Shown: positions 7,293-15,955 of the stretch, in pieces | Numbering within the stretch: the stretch's first letter is position 1 | Layout of the letters: every line of letters starts with the position of its first letter | Assembly: GCA_028873865.1 (NCBI GenBank) | Contig: JAPPNI010000018.1 | Location: 1 to 64,000 of the forward strand | Source of the DNA: Chloroflexota bacterium | GTDB lineage: Bacteria > Chloroflexota > Dehalococcoidia > Bin125 | Direction: 5' to 3' | DNA: 64,000 nucleotides | Program-made: the position numbers and the translations under genes | Notes under the pieces: model-generated | Databases searched by the model: none | Told to the model about the DNA's origin: nothing | What the model saw: only the letters and a program-made list of their open reading frames with translations

Positions 7293-9554
7293 ATGACCGA
7301 CCAGTCCGTTCTCCCGCAGATCGACGGCGAACTCGAAATTGAGGGACTGGAGGCCCCGGTCCGCATCGTCCGAGATCGATGGGGCGTGCCACACGCCGAA
7401 GCGGGGTCCGCCCGCGACGCATTTTTCGCCCAGGGATTCTGCCTCGGGCAGGATCGGGGTTGGCAGCTCGAGCTCTATCGCCACATGGCCCACGGACGCG
7501 CTGCGTCCTTGCTCAACAAGGGCCTGTTGCGCATCGACCGGATGAACCGCACCCTCGGCTTCGGCCGGGACGCCGCCCGCGAGTGGGAAGAACAGTCCGA
7601 TGAGGCGCGGATGATCCTCCAGGCCTACGCCGACGGGGTCAACGCCGCGATCGCCGCCGGCCCGGCGCCGGTCGAGTTTGATCTGCTCGAACACGAGATG
7701 CAGCCCTGGTCGCCGGTTGACTCGCTCGCGATCCTCAAGATGGTCTCGGCCAACGTGCACTGGGCAACCAAGATCGGCAACGGCGCCGTGGCGTCGCGAT
7801 TGGGCGTCGAGGCATTGCAAGCGTTGATTCCCGACGTTCCTACCGACTCTGCCCTGATCGCTCCCGCTGGCGCCTCATGGACCAACGGGGCGCACGCGTT
7901 TGCCGGCGCGCTGGCCGACCTCGAGTCGGAGCCTGGAACGAGGCGCGGCGGGCTCGACGGCTCCAACTGCTGGGTGATCGACGGCGCGCACACCGCCAGC
8001 GGGAAACCGCTCGTGGTCGGCGATCCGCACCTCGCCTTCAGCGTGCCGCCCCAGTGGTACGTCATGCACATGCAGTGCCCCGACTTCACCGTCGCCGGCC
8101 CGTGCAACCCCGGATATCCCGGCCCGGTCTACTACGGACATAACACCCGGATCGGCTGGACGATGACCCACGCCCAGGGCGACCGCTGGGACGTCTATCG
8201 CGAGCGGATCAACCGCAACGGCTCCGGTCTCGAGGCGAAGTGGCTCGACGGTTCCGAACCGTTGCAGCGCCGCGACGAAGTCATCGAGATCCGCGGAGAA
8301 GAAGCGATCACGCAGACCATCTGGTCCACGCGCCACGGACCGGTTGTCCAGGGCGATCCTGAATCCGATGAAGAAGTCCTGGCGGCCCGCTTCGGGCTCG
8401 CCGAACCCTGTCATGACTTCGATGGCATGCTGACCATCTTCACCGCCGACAACATCCACGACGCGCGCCAGGGGTTCCGCTGCTACGACTCGATCTCCGG
8501 CAACTTCTGTTTCGCCGACCAGCAAGGCGATATCGGCTACCAGTACACCGGCCGCGTTCCGATTCGGGAACCCAAACTGACGCCCGTCAACGGCTGGGAT
8601 GGCCAGCACGAGTGGAACGGAGACGTCCCCACCGACGAGCTTCCTCAGGATCTGAATCCCGCCGACGGCGTGATCATCACCGCCAACAACCGCACCACGA
8701 CCGACGACTACCCCTACTACCTCAGCTTCAGCCAGACCCCCTATCGAGCCGACCGCCTGCGCCAGCTGCTGCAGGGCCGCGACGACTGGTCGCCGGAAGA
8801 CATGCCCGAGGTCCAGTCCGATCAGACCAGCCTCCACGCCCGATTCATGGCCGGTCGCGTGGGAGAGGCGAAAGTCGCCGCCAATGGAGCCGCCGAGTTG
8901 CAGTCGATGATCTCCGGTTGGGATGGACATATGGCGGTCGACTCGACCGCCGCACTGACCTACTACGAGTTTTGCGAGCAACTCATCGCCCTGACTGTCC
9001 GAGCGTACTTCGACTCGCCATCACGGCTGGCGGCGAGCTCCTATGAGGAGATGCGAATCCTGCACGAGCAGCTCCACGCGGACAGCGCCCTCACCTTGCC
9101 CGACGGCAAGACCTGGGACGATGTCATCGGCGAAGCGCTGGCCACGACCGCAACCGTGTTGGCCGAGCGCCACGGCAACGACCGCAGCCAGTGGCGTTAC
9201 GGCGATGCGCACCCGGTCACCTGGCGTCACAATCTCGGCCGGGATCCCGAGCGCGCGGCCCGCTTCAATGTCGGCGACTTCCCCAAGGGCGGCGACGGCA
9301 ACACCCCCAACAACGCCACCGGCCTGATCAATCAGCCCGCCGACCACGGCGTCAGCTACCGCCAGATCTTCGATCTGTCCAACCTCAACGGCGCGCGGAT
9401 CGTCCTGCCGCCGGGTAACTCCGGTCGTCCCGACAGCCCCCACTACAACGACCACATCCACAAGTGGCTTGAGATGGAGTACTTCCCGCTCTACATCGAA
9501 TGGGATGACATCGAGGCCAACAGCGAAGGCAGCCTGACGCTCAACCCGGCCTAG
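7293..9554 (+). CDS. Penicillin acylase family protein (Ntn hydrolase)
   Basis: Self-processing N-terminal-nucleophile amidase, 753 aa, with the family order alpha chain, spacer, beta chain. The predicted nucleophile is Ser224 in LDGSNCWVIDG, followed by the typical HTASGKPLVVGDPHL. VRIVRDRWGVPHAEA and AQGFCLGQDRGWQLE mark the alpha chain; PNNATGLINQPADHG and LPPGNSGRPDSPHYNDH lie in the beta chain. The family hydrolyses amide bonds of penicillins, acyl-homoserine lactones and other N-acyl compounds; the substrate here is unknown. No signal peptide is visible, unlike many relatives, so it may act in the cytoplasm. Its end overlaps the convergent aminotransferase by 4 bp. Confidence 0.93.
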   Translation: MTDQSVLPQIDGELEIEGLEAPVRIVRDRWGVPHAEAGSARDAFFAQGFCLGQDRGWQLELYRHMAHGRAASLLNKGLLRIDRMNRTLGFGRDAAREWEEQSDEARMILQAYADGVNAAIAAGPAPVEFDLLEHEMQPWSPVDSLAILKMVSANVHWATKIGNGAVASRLGVEALQALIPDVPTDSALIAPAGASWTNGAHAFAGALADLESEPGTRRGGLDGSNCWVIDGAHTASGKPLVVGDPHLAFSVPPQWYVMHMQCPDFTVAGPCNPGYPGPVYYGHNTRIGWTMTHAQGDRWDVYRERINRNGSGLEAKWLDGSEPLQRRDEVIEIRGEEAITQTIWSTRHGPVVQGDPESDEEVLAARFGLAEPCHDFDGMLTIFTADNIHDARQGFRCYDSISGNFCFADQQGDIGYQYTGRVPIREPKLTPVNGWDGQHEWNGDVPTDELPQDLNPADGVIITANNRTTTDDYPYYLSFSQTPYRADRLRQLLQGRDDWSPEDMPEVQSDQTSLHARFMAGRVGEAKVAANGAAELQSMISGWDGHMAVDSTAALTYYEFCEQLIALTVRAYFDSPSRLAASSYEEMRILHEQLHADSALTLPDGKTWDDVIGEALATTATVLAERHGNDRSQWRYGDAHPVTWRHNLGRDPERAARFNVGDFPKGGDGNTPNNATGLINQPADHGVSYRQIFDLSNLNGARIVLPPGNSGRPDSPHYNDHIHKWLEMEYFPLYIEWDDIEANSEGSLTLNPA

Positions 9555-10822
9555 AGCGCGGTCGCCTCGACACTCTGTCGAAGGATCAACAGCCCGCGCT
9601 CAAGCGCCTCGTCTGCGATCGTCAGCGGCGGCATCAGCTTGACCACGTCGGAGGCCGCCCCGCCCGACGTTTCCATCAGAAGCCCTCGCTCGAAGGCTGC
9701 TGCGCAAATCTTGGAAGCCAGGCCGTCGATCGGCGTGTGAAGCCCCTGCAGGAACCCGCGTCCGCGAACGGTCGCTCGTATCGATTCGTGCTCCGCCGCG
9801 ATCGACTCGAGCTCCGCCTGGATCATCGTGGACTTGCGACGCACTTCGTCTGAGAGCGATTCCTCGACCCACCAGTTCAGCGCCTCGGTCGCCGTCACGA
9901 ATGCCGCGTTGTTGCCCCGGAACGTGCCGTTGTGTTCACCTGGCGACCAGATATCGAGGTCGGGACGAATCAACGTCAGCGACATCGGCAGGCCGCTGCC
10001 CGAGATCGATTTGGACAGGCAGATCAGGTCCGGCTCTATCCCGGCCGGCTCGAAGGAAAAAAACGTGCCGGTCCGGCCGCAGCCGGCCTGGATGTCGTCG
10101 ACGATCAACAGCACGTCGTGTCGCTGGCAGCACTCGGCCAATCGCCGCAGCCAGCCGAAGTCGGCGGTGTGCAGTCCGCCCTCGCCCTGGACCGTCTCCA
10201 CAATCACCCCGGCAACCGACGTGCCATCCTCGACCAGCATCGCATCCAGCACCGAAATGGTGTCAACGTCAGCGCCAAGCTCACCGTCGTACGGAGCCGT
10301 GAGTTGGTGTTCCAGCGGAATACCGGCCGACTCGCGCTTGGCGACATTGCCGCTCAGCGCCAGAGCGCCCAGCGTCATCCCGTGAAACGCATTGGTGAAC
10401 GAGACGATCTCTCGTCGCCCGGTCACCTTGCGCGCCAGCTTGAGCGCCGCCTCGACCGCGTTCGTCCCGGTCGGACCGGGGAACATCACCTTGTAAGACA
10501 TCCCGCGCGGCTTGAGGATCACCTCGTTGAATCGCTGGAGGAAGTCCCGCTTGGCCGTCGTCGCCATGTCGAGCGAGTGCATGATCCCCTGCGACTGCAG
10601 ATAGCGAGTCAGGGCGGCGATCATCTCATCCGGATTGTGTCCGTAGTTGAGACCGCCCGCGCCGGAAAAAAAATCGAGGTATTCGCGACCCTGCTCGTCC
10701 CACAGCGAAGCGCCGTGCGCCCGCGACCAGACGGCGGGCCAGCCCCGGACGTAGGAGCGAACCTCCGACTCCAGTTCGTCGAACGCCTCAAGTCCGCTCA
10801 TCGCAGAGACACCGGAGACCAT
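9551..10822 (-). CDS. Diaminobutyrate--2-oxoglutarate aminotransferase-like protein (EctB-like)
   Basis: Class III PLP aminotransferase of 423 aa that closely follows the EctB pattern: LESEVRSYVRGWP, FFSGAGGLNYGHNPD, SLDMATTAKRDFLQRFNEVI, FPGPTGTNAVEAALKLARKV, FTNAFHGMTLGALALSGN. The PLP Asp lies in LLIVDDIQAGCGRTG and the Schiff-base Lys in CLSKSISGSGLP. EctB interconverts aspartate semialdehyde and 2,4-diaminobutyrate. No ectA or ectC adjoins it; neighbours are an amidase and copper amine oxidases, so a role in diamine or diaminobutyrate turnover is as likely as ectoine synthesis. A second in-frame ATG at 10801 is possible but lacks a ribosome site. Confidence 0.85.
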   Translation of the reverse strand: MVSGVSAMSGLEAFDELESEVRSYVRGWPAVWSRAHGASLWDEQGREYLDFFSGAGGLNYGHNPDEMIAALTRYLQSQGIMHSLDMATTAKRDFLQRFNEVILKPRGMSYKVMFPGPTGTNAVEAALKLARKVTGRREIVSFTNAFHGMTLGALALSGNVAKRESAGIPLEHQLTAPYDGELGADVDTISVLDAMLVEDGTSVAGVIVETVQGEGGLHTADFGWLRRLAECCQRHDVLLIVDDIQAGCGRTGTFFSFEPAGIEPDLICLSKSISGSGLPMSLTLIRPDLDIWSPGEHNGTFRGNNAAFVTATEALNWWVEESLSDEVRRKSTMIQAELESIAAEHESIRATVRGRGFLQGLHTPIDGLASKICAAAFERGLLMETSGGAASDVVKLMPPLTIADEALERGLLILRQSVEATAL

Positions 10823-10917
10823 CCACCACCCTCACAATCAGGCACCCCGCCGGAGGCCGCTACCCCCACTATGCCCGATCTCGAACTCGAAATCTCGTCT
10901 GCTCTGGTCATTGATTC

Positions 10918-12876
10918 CTAGCTGTGACTGTTCTGCGAATGATGCGGGTGATGGTCGGTTCCCTGATCGATGTCGTGCTCGCAGTGATCGGGCGGCGCGA
11001 CGTCGAGGCCGGGATTGCGGTCGAAGAATCCCCACGGCTTCAGGCTGAACCCGGCGCGCTGCACCGGCATGACCGGCCAGTCTTCCGGACGTACGAGATG
11101 GTTCATTCCCACGGTGTACCAGAGCACGACATCCGCCTGTTCCAGGCGGCGATTGGCATCAATCCAGTCCGGAATGCCCAGTCCGGGCTCGCTCTGGGCC
11201 GGATAGTCGCCAGCCGGGTAGCGCTGTGCCGGGTCGAACGAAGTGACCCAGAGCTGTTTGCGGGCGAACGCGGCGCGCTGCGCGATCATCGAGCGCTCGT
11301 CGGCCATCATCGAGACCGACGCACCCGGGGTCAGAACATAGGCCGGCGATTCGCCGATGGGGTTCCTGACCGAGTCATTCGCGATCCGCCAATGTCGAGC
11401 CGCGGACGATTTGACCTCCCGCCCGCTCTGTGACTCTTCGGAAATCGGCGTTGCGGCCGCAGTGAAGGTGTTGTGATACGGATTCTCAGGACCGAGAGGC
11501 AGCGGGACCGTGTCGACCTCGTAGACGGTGTTCTCGCTGCCGTCGACCTCCATGTCCAGCCGGAAGCTGAGGAAGTGCTGATGATGCACTCCGGCCAACC
11601 TGGAGCCGATCAGGTGGCGCGTGATCTGCGGGTCGTCATCCTCGACCGCCATCGTCTGTACAATCCCGGTCGCCTTGACCTCATGCTCCCATGAGCCGTC
11701 CTGATAGAAGTACCAGTAGAAGCCGTAGTCGTAGTTGTCGACCGTGGCAATCGTCGAGATCACCAGCCGTCGCGAGCGGCGCAACCACGACTGCGCGCCC
11801 CGCTCGTCAGGATGACGATAGGTGTGCTTCCACAGCAGGCCCGCGTCTTCCTCGTGGATGCAGATCGCGTTCTCGATCGTCCGCGCCCCGCCGCGTTCAT
11901 CCGTGACGACGCCGTCGAGGTAGGCGATCTCGCCGAGGCAATCGCAGCCAAGCTCGAGTGAGTTGACCAGCCGTCCGATCCCGCACTCGCCCGAGTCGAA
12001 CGCGTTCTTGAAGTAGTGTCCCACCGACGCGTCACCGTACGGCACGACCATTTCAGCCAGAGACGCGCGATGGCAGATGGGGCGAAGGCGTCCGCCGTCC
12101 TCATAGCCAATCTTGTGCAGCACCAGTCCCTCGCGCGGATGCAGCGAGACCCGCATCTGCCATTTCTGCCAGCGCAGCAGATGGCCTTCGAGGCTGAAGG
12201 ACGGTCCATTCGCCTGGACGATGTCGAGCGGTTTCAAATCTTCGCGGTGCGGCCCGCCGTGAGCGTGGTCGAAGCGCAGCGACGAGGTCGGCGGCAACGG
12301 TGAGGGTTCGTCGACGACTTCCAGGACTCGATCTGCCGCGAGGTCGACGATCGCGATCAGTCCCTCGACCGGTCGTCCATAGGCGTTGTCGTCCGGTTCA
12401 TCCCGCAGGTAGACGATCCCCTTGAGAATGCGGTGCTCCGTCTCCCACTTGGAGCCGAAGTTGCCGGTCGGCCAGAGGTGAATGAAGGACAGGTCGATCT
12501 GCTCGTCGTTGAGACCGCGGCCGCGCATCGCCGAGCGCCAACTCGCATCGGCGCGGATCGCGGCTTCGGCTCGTTCGTATTCCTCGAACAGCGCCGGAGG
12601 CTGGATATCAGGACGCTCGGTCACCGAAGTGACCACGCCGGCGTCGAGGTCCACGACGACCTCGGTCGTCAGACCGGAATCGATGTCAATGCAGACCGCC
12701 TCCGCGCGGCGCGGCGCCGCCGTCGCGCCCTTCGGTGGTTCGAGCGCGGCGACCAGCAGAAAGCGCAACGACTCGGGCGAGCCGAAGTGCTCGCTGATGA
12801 TCGTTGATGCGCGAACGATCTCATCCGCCGACAGCGGGTCGAGCGGATGAGTCCGCGTTACAGCTTCCGTGACCAC
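10918..12876 (-). CDS. Copper amine oxidase (copy 1)
   Basis: Copper/topaquinone primary-amine oxidase, 652 aa, oxidising amines to aldehydes with release of ammonia and hydrogen peroxide. The topaquinone precursor is Tyr382 in TVDNYDYGFYW; the catalytic base is Asp294 in NAFDSGECGIG; copper ligands are the H-Q-H pair near 432-434 and probably the His of GMNHLVRPEDWP. The C-terminus is strikingly His-rich (DHHPHHSQNSHS). I start at GTG 12876, which has GAGGAG 5 nt upstream and lies 20 bp after the stop of the paralogue; a longer reading would overlap that gene by 166 bp. No signal peptide is seen. It forms a tandem operon with copy 2. Confidence 0.94.
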   Translation of the reverse strand: MVTEAVTRTHPLDPLSADEIVRASTIISEHFGSPESLRFLLVAALEPPKGATAAPRRAEAVCIDIDSGLTTEVVVDLDAGVVTSVTERPDIQPPALFEEYERAEAAIRADASWRSAMRGRGLNDEQIDLSFIHLWPTGNFGSKWETEHRILKGIVYLRDEPDDNAYGRPVEGLIAIVDLAADRVLEVVDEPSPLPPTSSLRFDHAHGGPHREDLKPLDIVQANGPSFSLEGHLLRWQKWQMRVSLHPREGLVLHKIGYEDGGRLRPICHRASLAEMVVPYGDASVGHYFKNAFDSGECGIGRLVNSLELGCDCLGEIAYLDGVVTDERGGARTIENAICIHEEDAGLLWKHTYRHPDERGAQSWLRRSRRLVISTIATVDNYDYGFYWYFYQDGSWEHEVKATGIVQTMAVEDDDPQITRHLIGSRLAGVHHQHFLSFRLDMEVDGSENTVYEVDTVPLPLGPENPYHNTFTAAATPISEESQSGREVKSSAARHWRIANDSVRNPIGESPAYVLTPGASVSMMADERSMIAQRAAFARKQLWVTSFDPAQRYPAGDYPAQSEPGLGIPDWIDANRRLEQADVVLWYTVGMNHLVRPEDWPVMPVQRAGFSLKPWGFFDRNPGLDVAPPDHCEHDIDQGTDHHPHHSQNSHS

Positions 12877-12896
12877 CGACGCTCCTCGCTGCGCCC

Positions 12897-14885
12897 TTAG
12901 CTGTGACCGTTGTGGCCGACGTGGTTCGAGTGGTCGTGTCCCTCGTGATCCATGTCGTGGGCGCAGTGGTCGGGTGCGGGCAGGTCGAGCGCCGGGTTGT
13001 GGCTGAAGAAGCCGGAGGGTCGCAGCTTGAATCCGCTGCGATGCACCGGCGCCACCGGCCAATCCTCGGGCACCACGATGTGGTTCATCCCGACCGTGTA
13101 CCAGAGCACGACGTCCTCATCGGCGATCTCGCGATCGGCCGACACCCAGGCGGGAATACCCTGGCCCGGCAGACTCTGGTTCGGGTAGTCACCGGCGGGA
13201 TAAAACTCCGAATCGTCGTACGGCGTCACCCAGAGCTGCTTCTGGGTGAAACCGGCGCGACCGCGGACGGCCGCATCGGGGCCGGCCATCATGGCGACCG
13301 TCTCGCCAGGGACGAGCAGATAGGCCGGCGCGTGGCCGACGTGATTGACCTTGTTGGTGTTCGCGATCCGCCAGTGACGCGCTGAGGCCGAGTTGACCAC
13401 ACCCTCGCCGTCCGACTCGCTGATCAGCGGCTTGGCGACCGCCGTGAACGCATTGTTGTGCGGGTTGTCGGGACCGGCCGGCAGCGGCATCGTGTCGACC
13501 TCGTAGACCGTGTTGGTCCCGCCGTCGACCTCCATGTCCATGCGGAAGCAGAGGAAGTGCTGGTGGATCGGCGCGGCCAGGCTGGGCGCGATCATGTGAC
13601 GCGTGATCTGCGGGTCGTCCGCGTCCGCCGCGATCGTCTGCACGATCCCCGTCGCCTTGACCTCCTGCTCCCACGAACCGTCCGGGTAGAACATCCAGTA
13701 GAAGCCGTAGTCGTAGTTTCCGACGGTGGCGATCGCCGAGACGACCAGTCGCCGCGTACGCCGCACCTCGGAGACCGGGATGTCGTTCTCGACTCGCGTG
13801 TGCTTCCAGTTAATCCCGAAATCTTCCTCATGGATGCAGACCGCGTTCTTGATCGTGTGCGAGCCGCCGAACTCGTTGGTCACGTGACCGTCGAGGTAGA
13901 CGATCTCGCCCAGGCAGTCGCAACCCAGTTCGAGCGAGTTGCTCAATCGGCCGAGGCCGCCGACTTCGCCTGAGTCGAACGCGTTCTTGAAGTACTGCGT
14001 CGGCGACGGGTCGCCGTACGGCACGACCATCTCGGTCATCGAGGCGCGGTAACAGATCGGCCGCAGCTCGCCGTCGTCGTTGTACGCGATCTGGTGCAGC
14101 ACCAGGCCCTCACGCGGGTGCAGCGAGACGCGCATCTGCCACTTCTGCCAGGACAGCAGATGGCCGTCGAGCGTGAACGAGACGCCGTCCGGCTGGACGA
14201 TGTCCAGCGCTTTCAGGTCCTCGCGCGGCACAATGTCGTTATAGGAATAGTCGAGCGACGTCTCGGGCGGCGGCGGACCGGGCTCGTCGACCACGTCAAG
14301 CACGCGGTTCTCAACCAGGTCGACGACCGCCATCACGTGCTCGATCGGCCGGCCGTAGCCGTTCGATTCCTCCGAGTCGCGCAGGTAGGAGATCGCCTTG
14401 AGCGTGCGATGCTCGTTCTCCCAGGCCGTGCCGAAGTTGCCGCCCGGCCAGGGGTCGACCTGGATCAGCTCGATCTGCTCGTCCGAATAGCCGCGCTTCT
14501 TCATCGCCGCGAGCCAGCGGTCGTCCGACTTGACCGCCTCGATGGCGCGGCCGAACTCCTCCATCAGCGGAAACGGCTGCTGTCCCTCGAGCGGAGTCCA
14601 GCGAATCACCGATTCCGAACCCAGGTCGACCACGCACTCGACCGAGTCCCCGTTCGTGATGTCATGCAGCAGGACCAGGGCCAGCCGCGAAATCGCATCG
14701 CCGTCCGAGAACCCGCGAACAACATCCTTGGAAGGCTCGTCCAGGGCCACCAGAGGAAATCGCCAACCATCGCGAGGCTCCCGCGAGGAAGCAATCCGAG
14801 AAGCCGCCGAGATCTCCTCAGAGGTCAAGGGGTCAAGCGGGTGTGTCACGCCAACCGGCGTCGTGGGTCGTGTCTCAGTGACCAT
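12897..14885 (-). CDS. Copper amine oxidase (copy 2)
   Basis: Paralogue of the downstream oxidase, 662 aa, first gene of the pair. Topaquinone precursor Tyr391 in TVGNYDYGFYW; catalytic base Asp304 in NAFDSGEVGGLG; copper motif in PIHQHFLCFRMDMEVDG; distal His in GMNHIVVPEDWP. The tail is again His-rich (HCAHDMDHEGHDHSNH). ATG 14885 has GGAG 8 nt upstream, and the N-terminus then aligns with copy 1 at THPLDPL. The two copies have diverged clearly, so the duplication is old and substrate ranges may differ. Neither shows a secretion signal, so peroxide would be made in the cytoplasm. Confidence 0.94.
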   Translation of the reverse strand: MVTETRPTTPVGVTHPLDPLTSEEISAASRIASSREPRDGWRFPLVALDEPSKDVVRGFSDGDAISRLALVLLHDITNGDSVECVVDLGSESVIRWTPLEGQQPFPLMEEFGRAIEAVKSDDRWLAAMKKRGYSDEQIELIQVDPWPGGNFGTAWENEHRTLKAISYLRDSEESNGYGRPIEHVMAVVDLVENRVLDVVDEPGPPPPETSLDYSYNDIVPREDLKALDIVQPDGVSFTLDGHLLSWQKWQMRVSLHPREGLVLHQIAYNDDGELRPICYRASMTEMVVPYGDPSPTQYFKNAFDSGEVGGLGRLSNSLELGCDCLGEIVYLDGHVTNEFGGSHTIKNAVCIHEEDFGINWKHTRVENDIPVSEVRRTRRLVVSAIATVGNYDYGFYWMFYPDGSWEQEVKATGIVQTIAADADDPQITRHMIAPSLAAPIHQHFLCFRMDMEVDGGTNTVYEVDTMPLPAGPDNPHNNAFTAVAKPLISESDGEGVVNSASARHWRIANTNKVNHVGHAPAYLLVPGETVAMMAGPDAAVRGRAGFTQKQLWVTPYDDSEFYPAGDYPNQSLPGQGIPAWVSADREIADEDVVLWYTVGMNHIVVPEDWPVAPVHRSGFKLRPSGFFSHNPALDLPAPDHCAHDMDHEGHDHSNHVGHNGHS

Positions 14886-15003
14886 GAACGGGCTCCAATC
14901 GCATGTAATCTGAGGGTAACGGAACTTGGCAACCGTGCTCGACTCTTCTCCGGGGGCGTAGGACCACTTCGCGGCAGAGGCATCCGCGGTTGGGGAGGTG
15001 GTG

Positions 15004-15812
15004 ATGCCACCGATTGTGAAGATGGACCGTGCAACCATCGAAGCTCTCGCCCGCATACTGGGAGAATTTTCTACCGGAAGCGAAATTACTGCCTACTTCA
15101 ACAGCACAAGCGTCCGGGATGACTCAGGGCAGTCAACGAAGTGGAGACGTTTGCATGGGTGTTCGAGGTCCAGCAAGCGGACGATGGAGACGCAAGTGTC
15201 GCCTTGGGTGCGATTCGATCATTTCTGAACCCTGTCTCCTTCGTGAAAGATCCGAATCGATTTCGAACAGCACTCAATGACGTCAATGGTGTTCTGAGAT
15301 TTGCGGGCATCGAATACCTGGACAATGGCGAGTTTCAGACTCTTCTCAAGGCTCACTCACTCAGCGATGCCACCGCCAGATCGAATGCCATAAGAGAGAA
15401 ATTCTCAGCTCGGGATATCCATCCCGAAGTGTGGAGATACTGCACCGCCGAGCTGATGGCGGACAACTACTTTCACGCCGTTCTGGAGGCTGCCAAGGGG
15501 CTGAGTTACCGGATTCGAGAGATGTCCGGAGTTGATGGCGACGGGGCGAAGCTAGTCGATAGAGTTTTCATGGGCGAAGACCCGATTTTGAAATTCAATC
15601 CATTTGAGACAGAGACACACCGGAGCGAGCACCGAGGGTTCGCCGCCTTGTTGAAAGGATGCTTCGCCGCGATTCGTAACCCGATTGCGCATGAGCCGCG
15701 TATCCATTGGGAGGGCGAGGAGAATGCGGCTGACTTCTTGTCCTTGATCTCGCTATTGCATCGCAAGTTGGATGACTGCAAACTCGATACAGAGCGTGTC
15801 CTCGACGGATAG
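15004..15812 (+). pseudogene. TIGR02391 (Ymh)-family protein, interrupted by a single-base frameshift
   Basis: From ATG 15004 (GGGGAGG 5 nt upstream) the reading gives an N-terminal segment MDRATIEALARILGEF, TGSEITAYF, TKWRR, which resembles the start of TIGR02391-type proteins. Near 15150 the frame must shift by -1 to continue as FAWVFEVQQADDGD. The rest (to 15812) carries the family core: HPEVWRYCTAELMADNYFHAV, DGAKLVDRVF, GCFAAIRNPIAHEPR, LLHRKLDDCK. Both halves fit one family end to end, so this is a frameshifted gene or carries one sequencing indel. A GTG at 15141 could start a 223-aa C-terminal product. The biochemical function of the family is unknown to me. Confidence 0.75.
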
Positions 15813-15904
15813 GGGAGAGGGTGAAACGACGGGCTTTCATCCGGCTTAGCGGAGTAGAGACGGTGCAAGCAGATTGCGCGACGCGGCAAGTGGTTGCGCA
15901 CGAA

Positions 15905-15932
15905 AGAGGGCGGGCCATTCGGCCCGCCCTCT
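15905..15932. terminator. 12-bp hairpin terminator between convergent genes
   Basis: AGAGGGCGGGCC pairs perfectly with GGCCCGCCCTCT around the loop ATTC. It lies between the plus-strand TIGR02391-type gene and the minus-strand binding-protein gene and can serve both. Confidence 0.75.
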
Positions 15933-15955
15933 GATCGCCTCACGCGATACACCGC

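Noticed and set aside
12877..13062. N-terminal extension of copper amine oxidase copy 1
   Set aside because: It overlaps copy 2 by 166 bp and has no resemblance to the family, while GTG 12876 has a good ribosome site.
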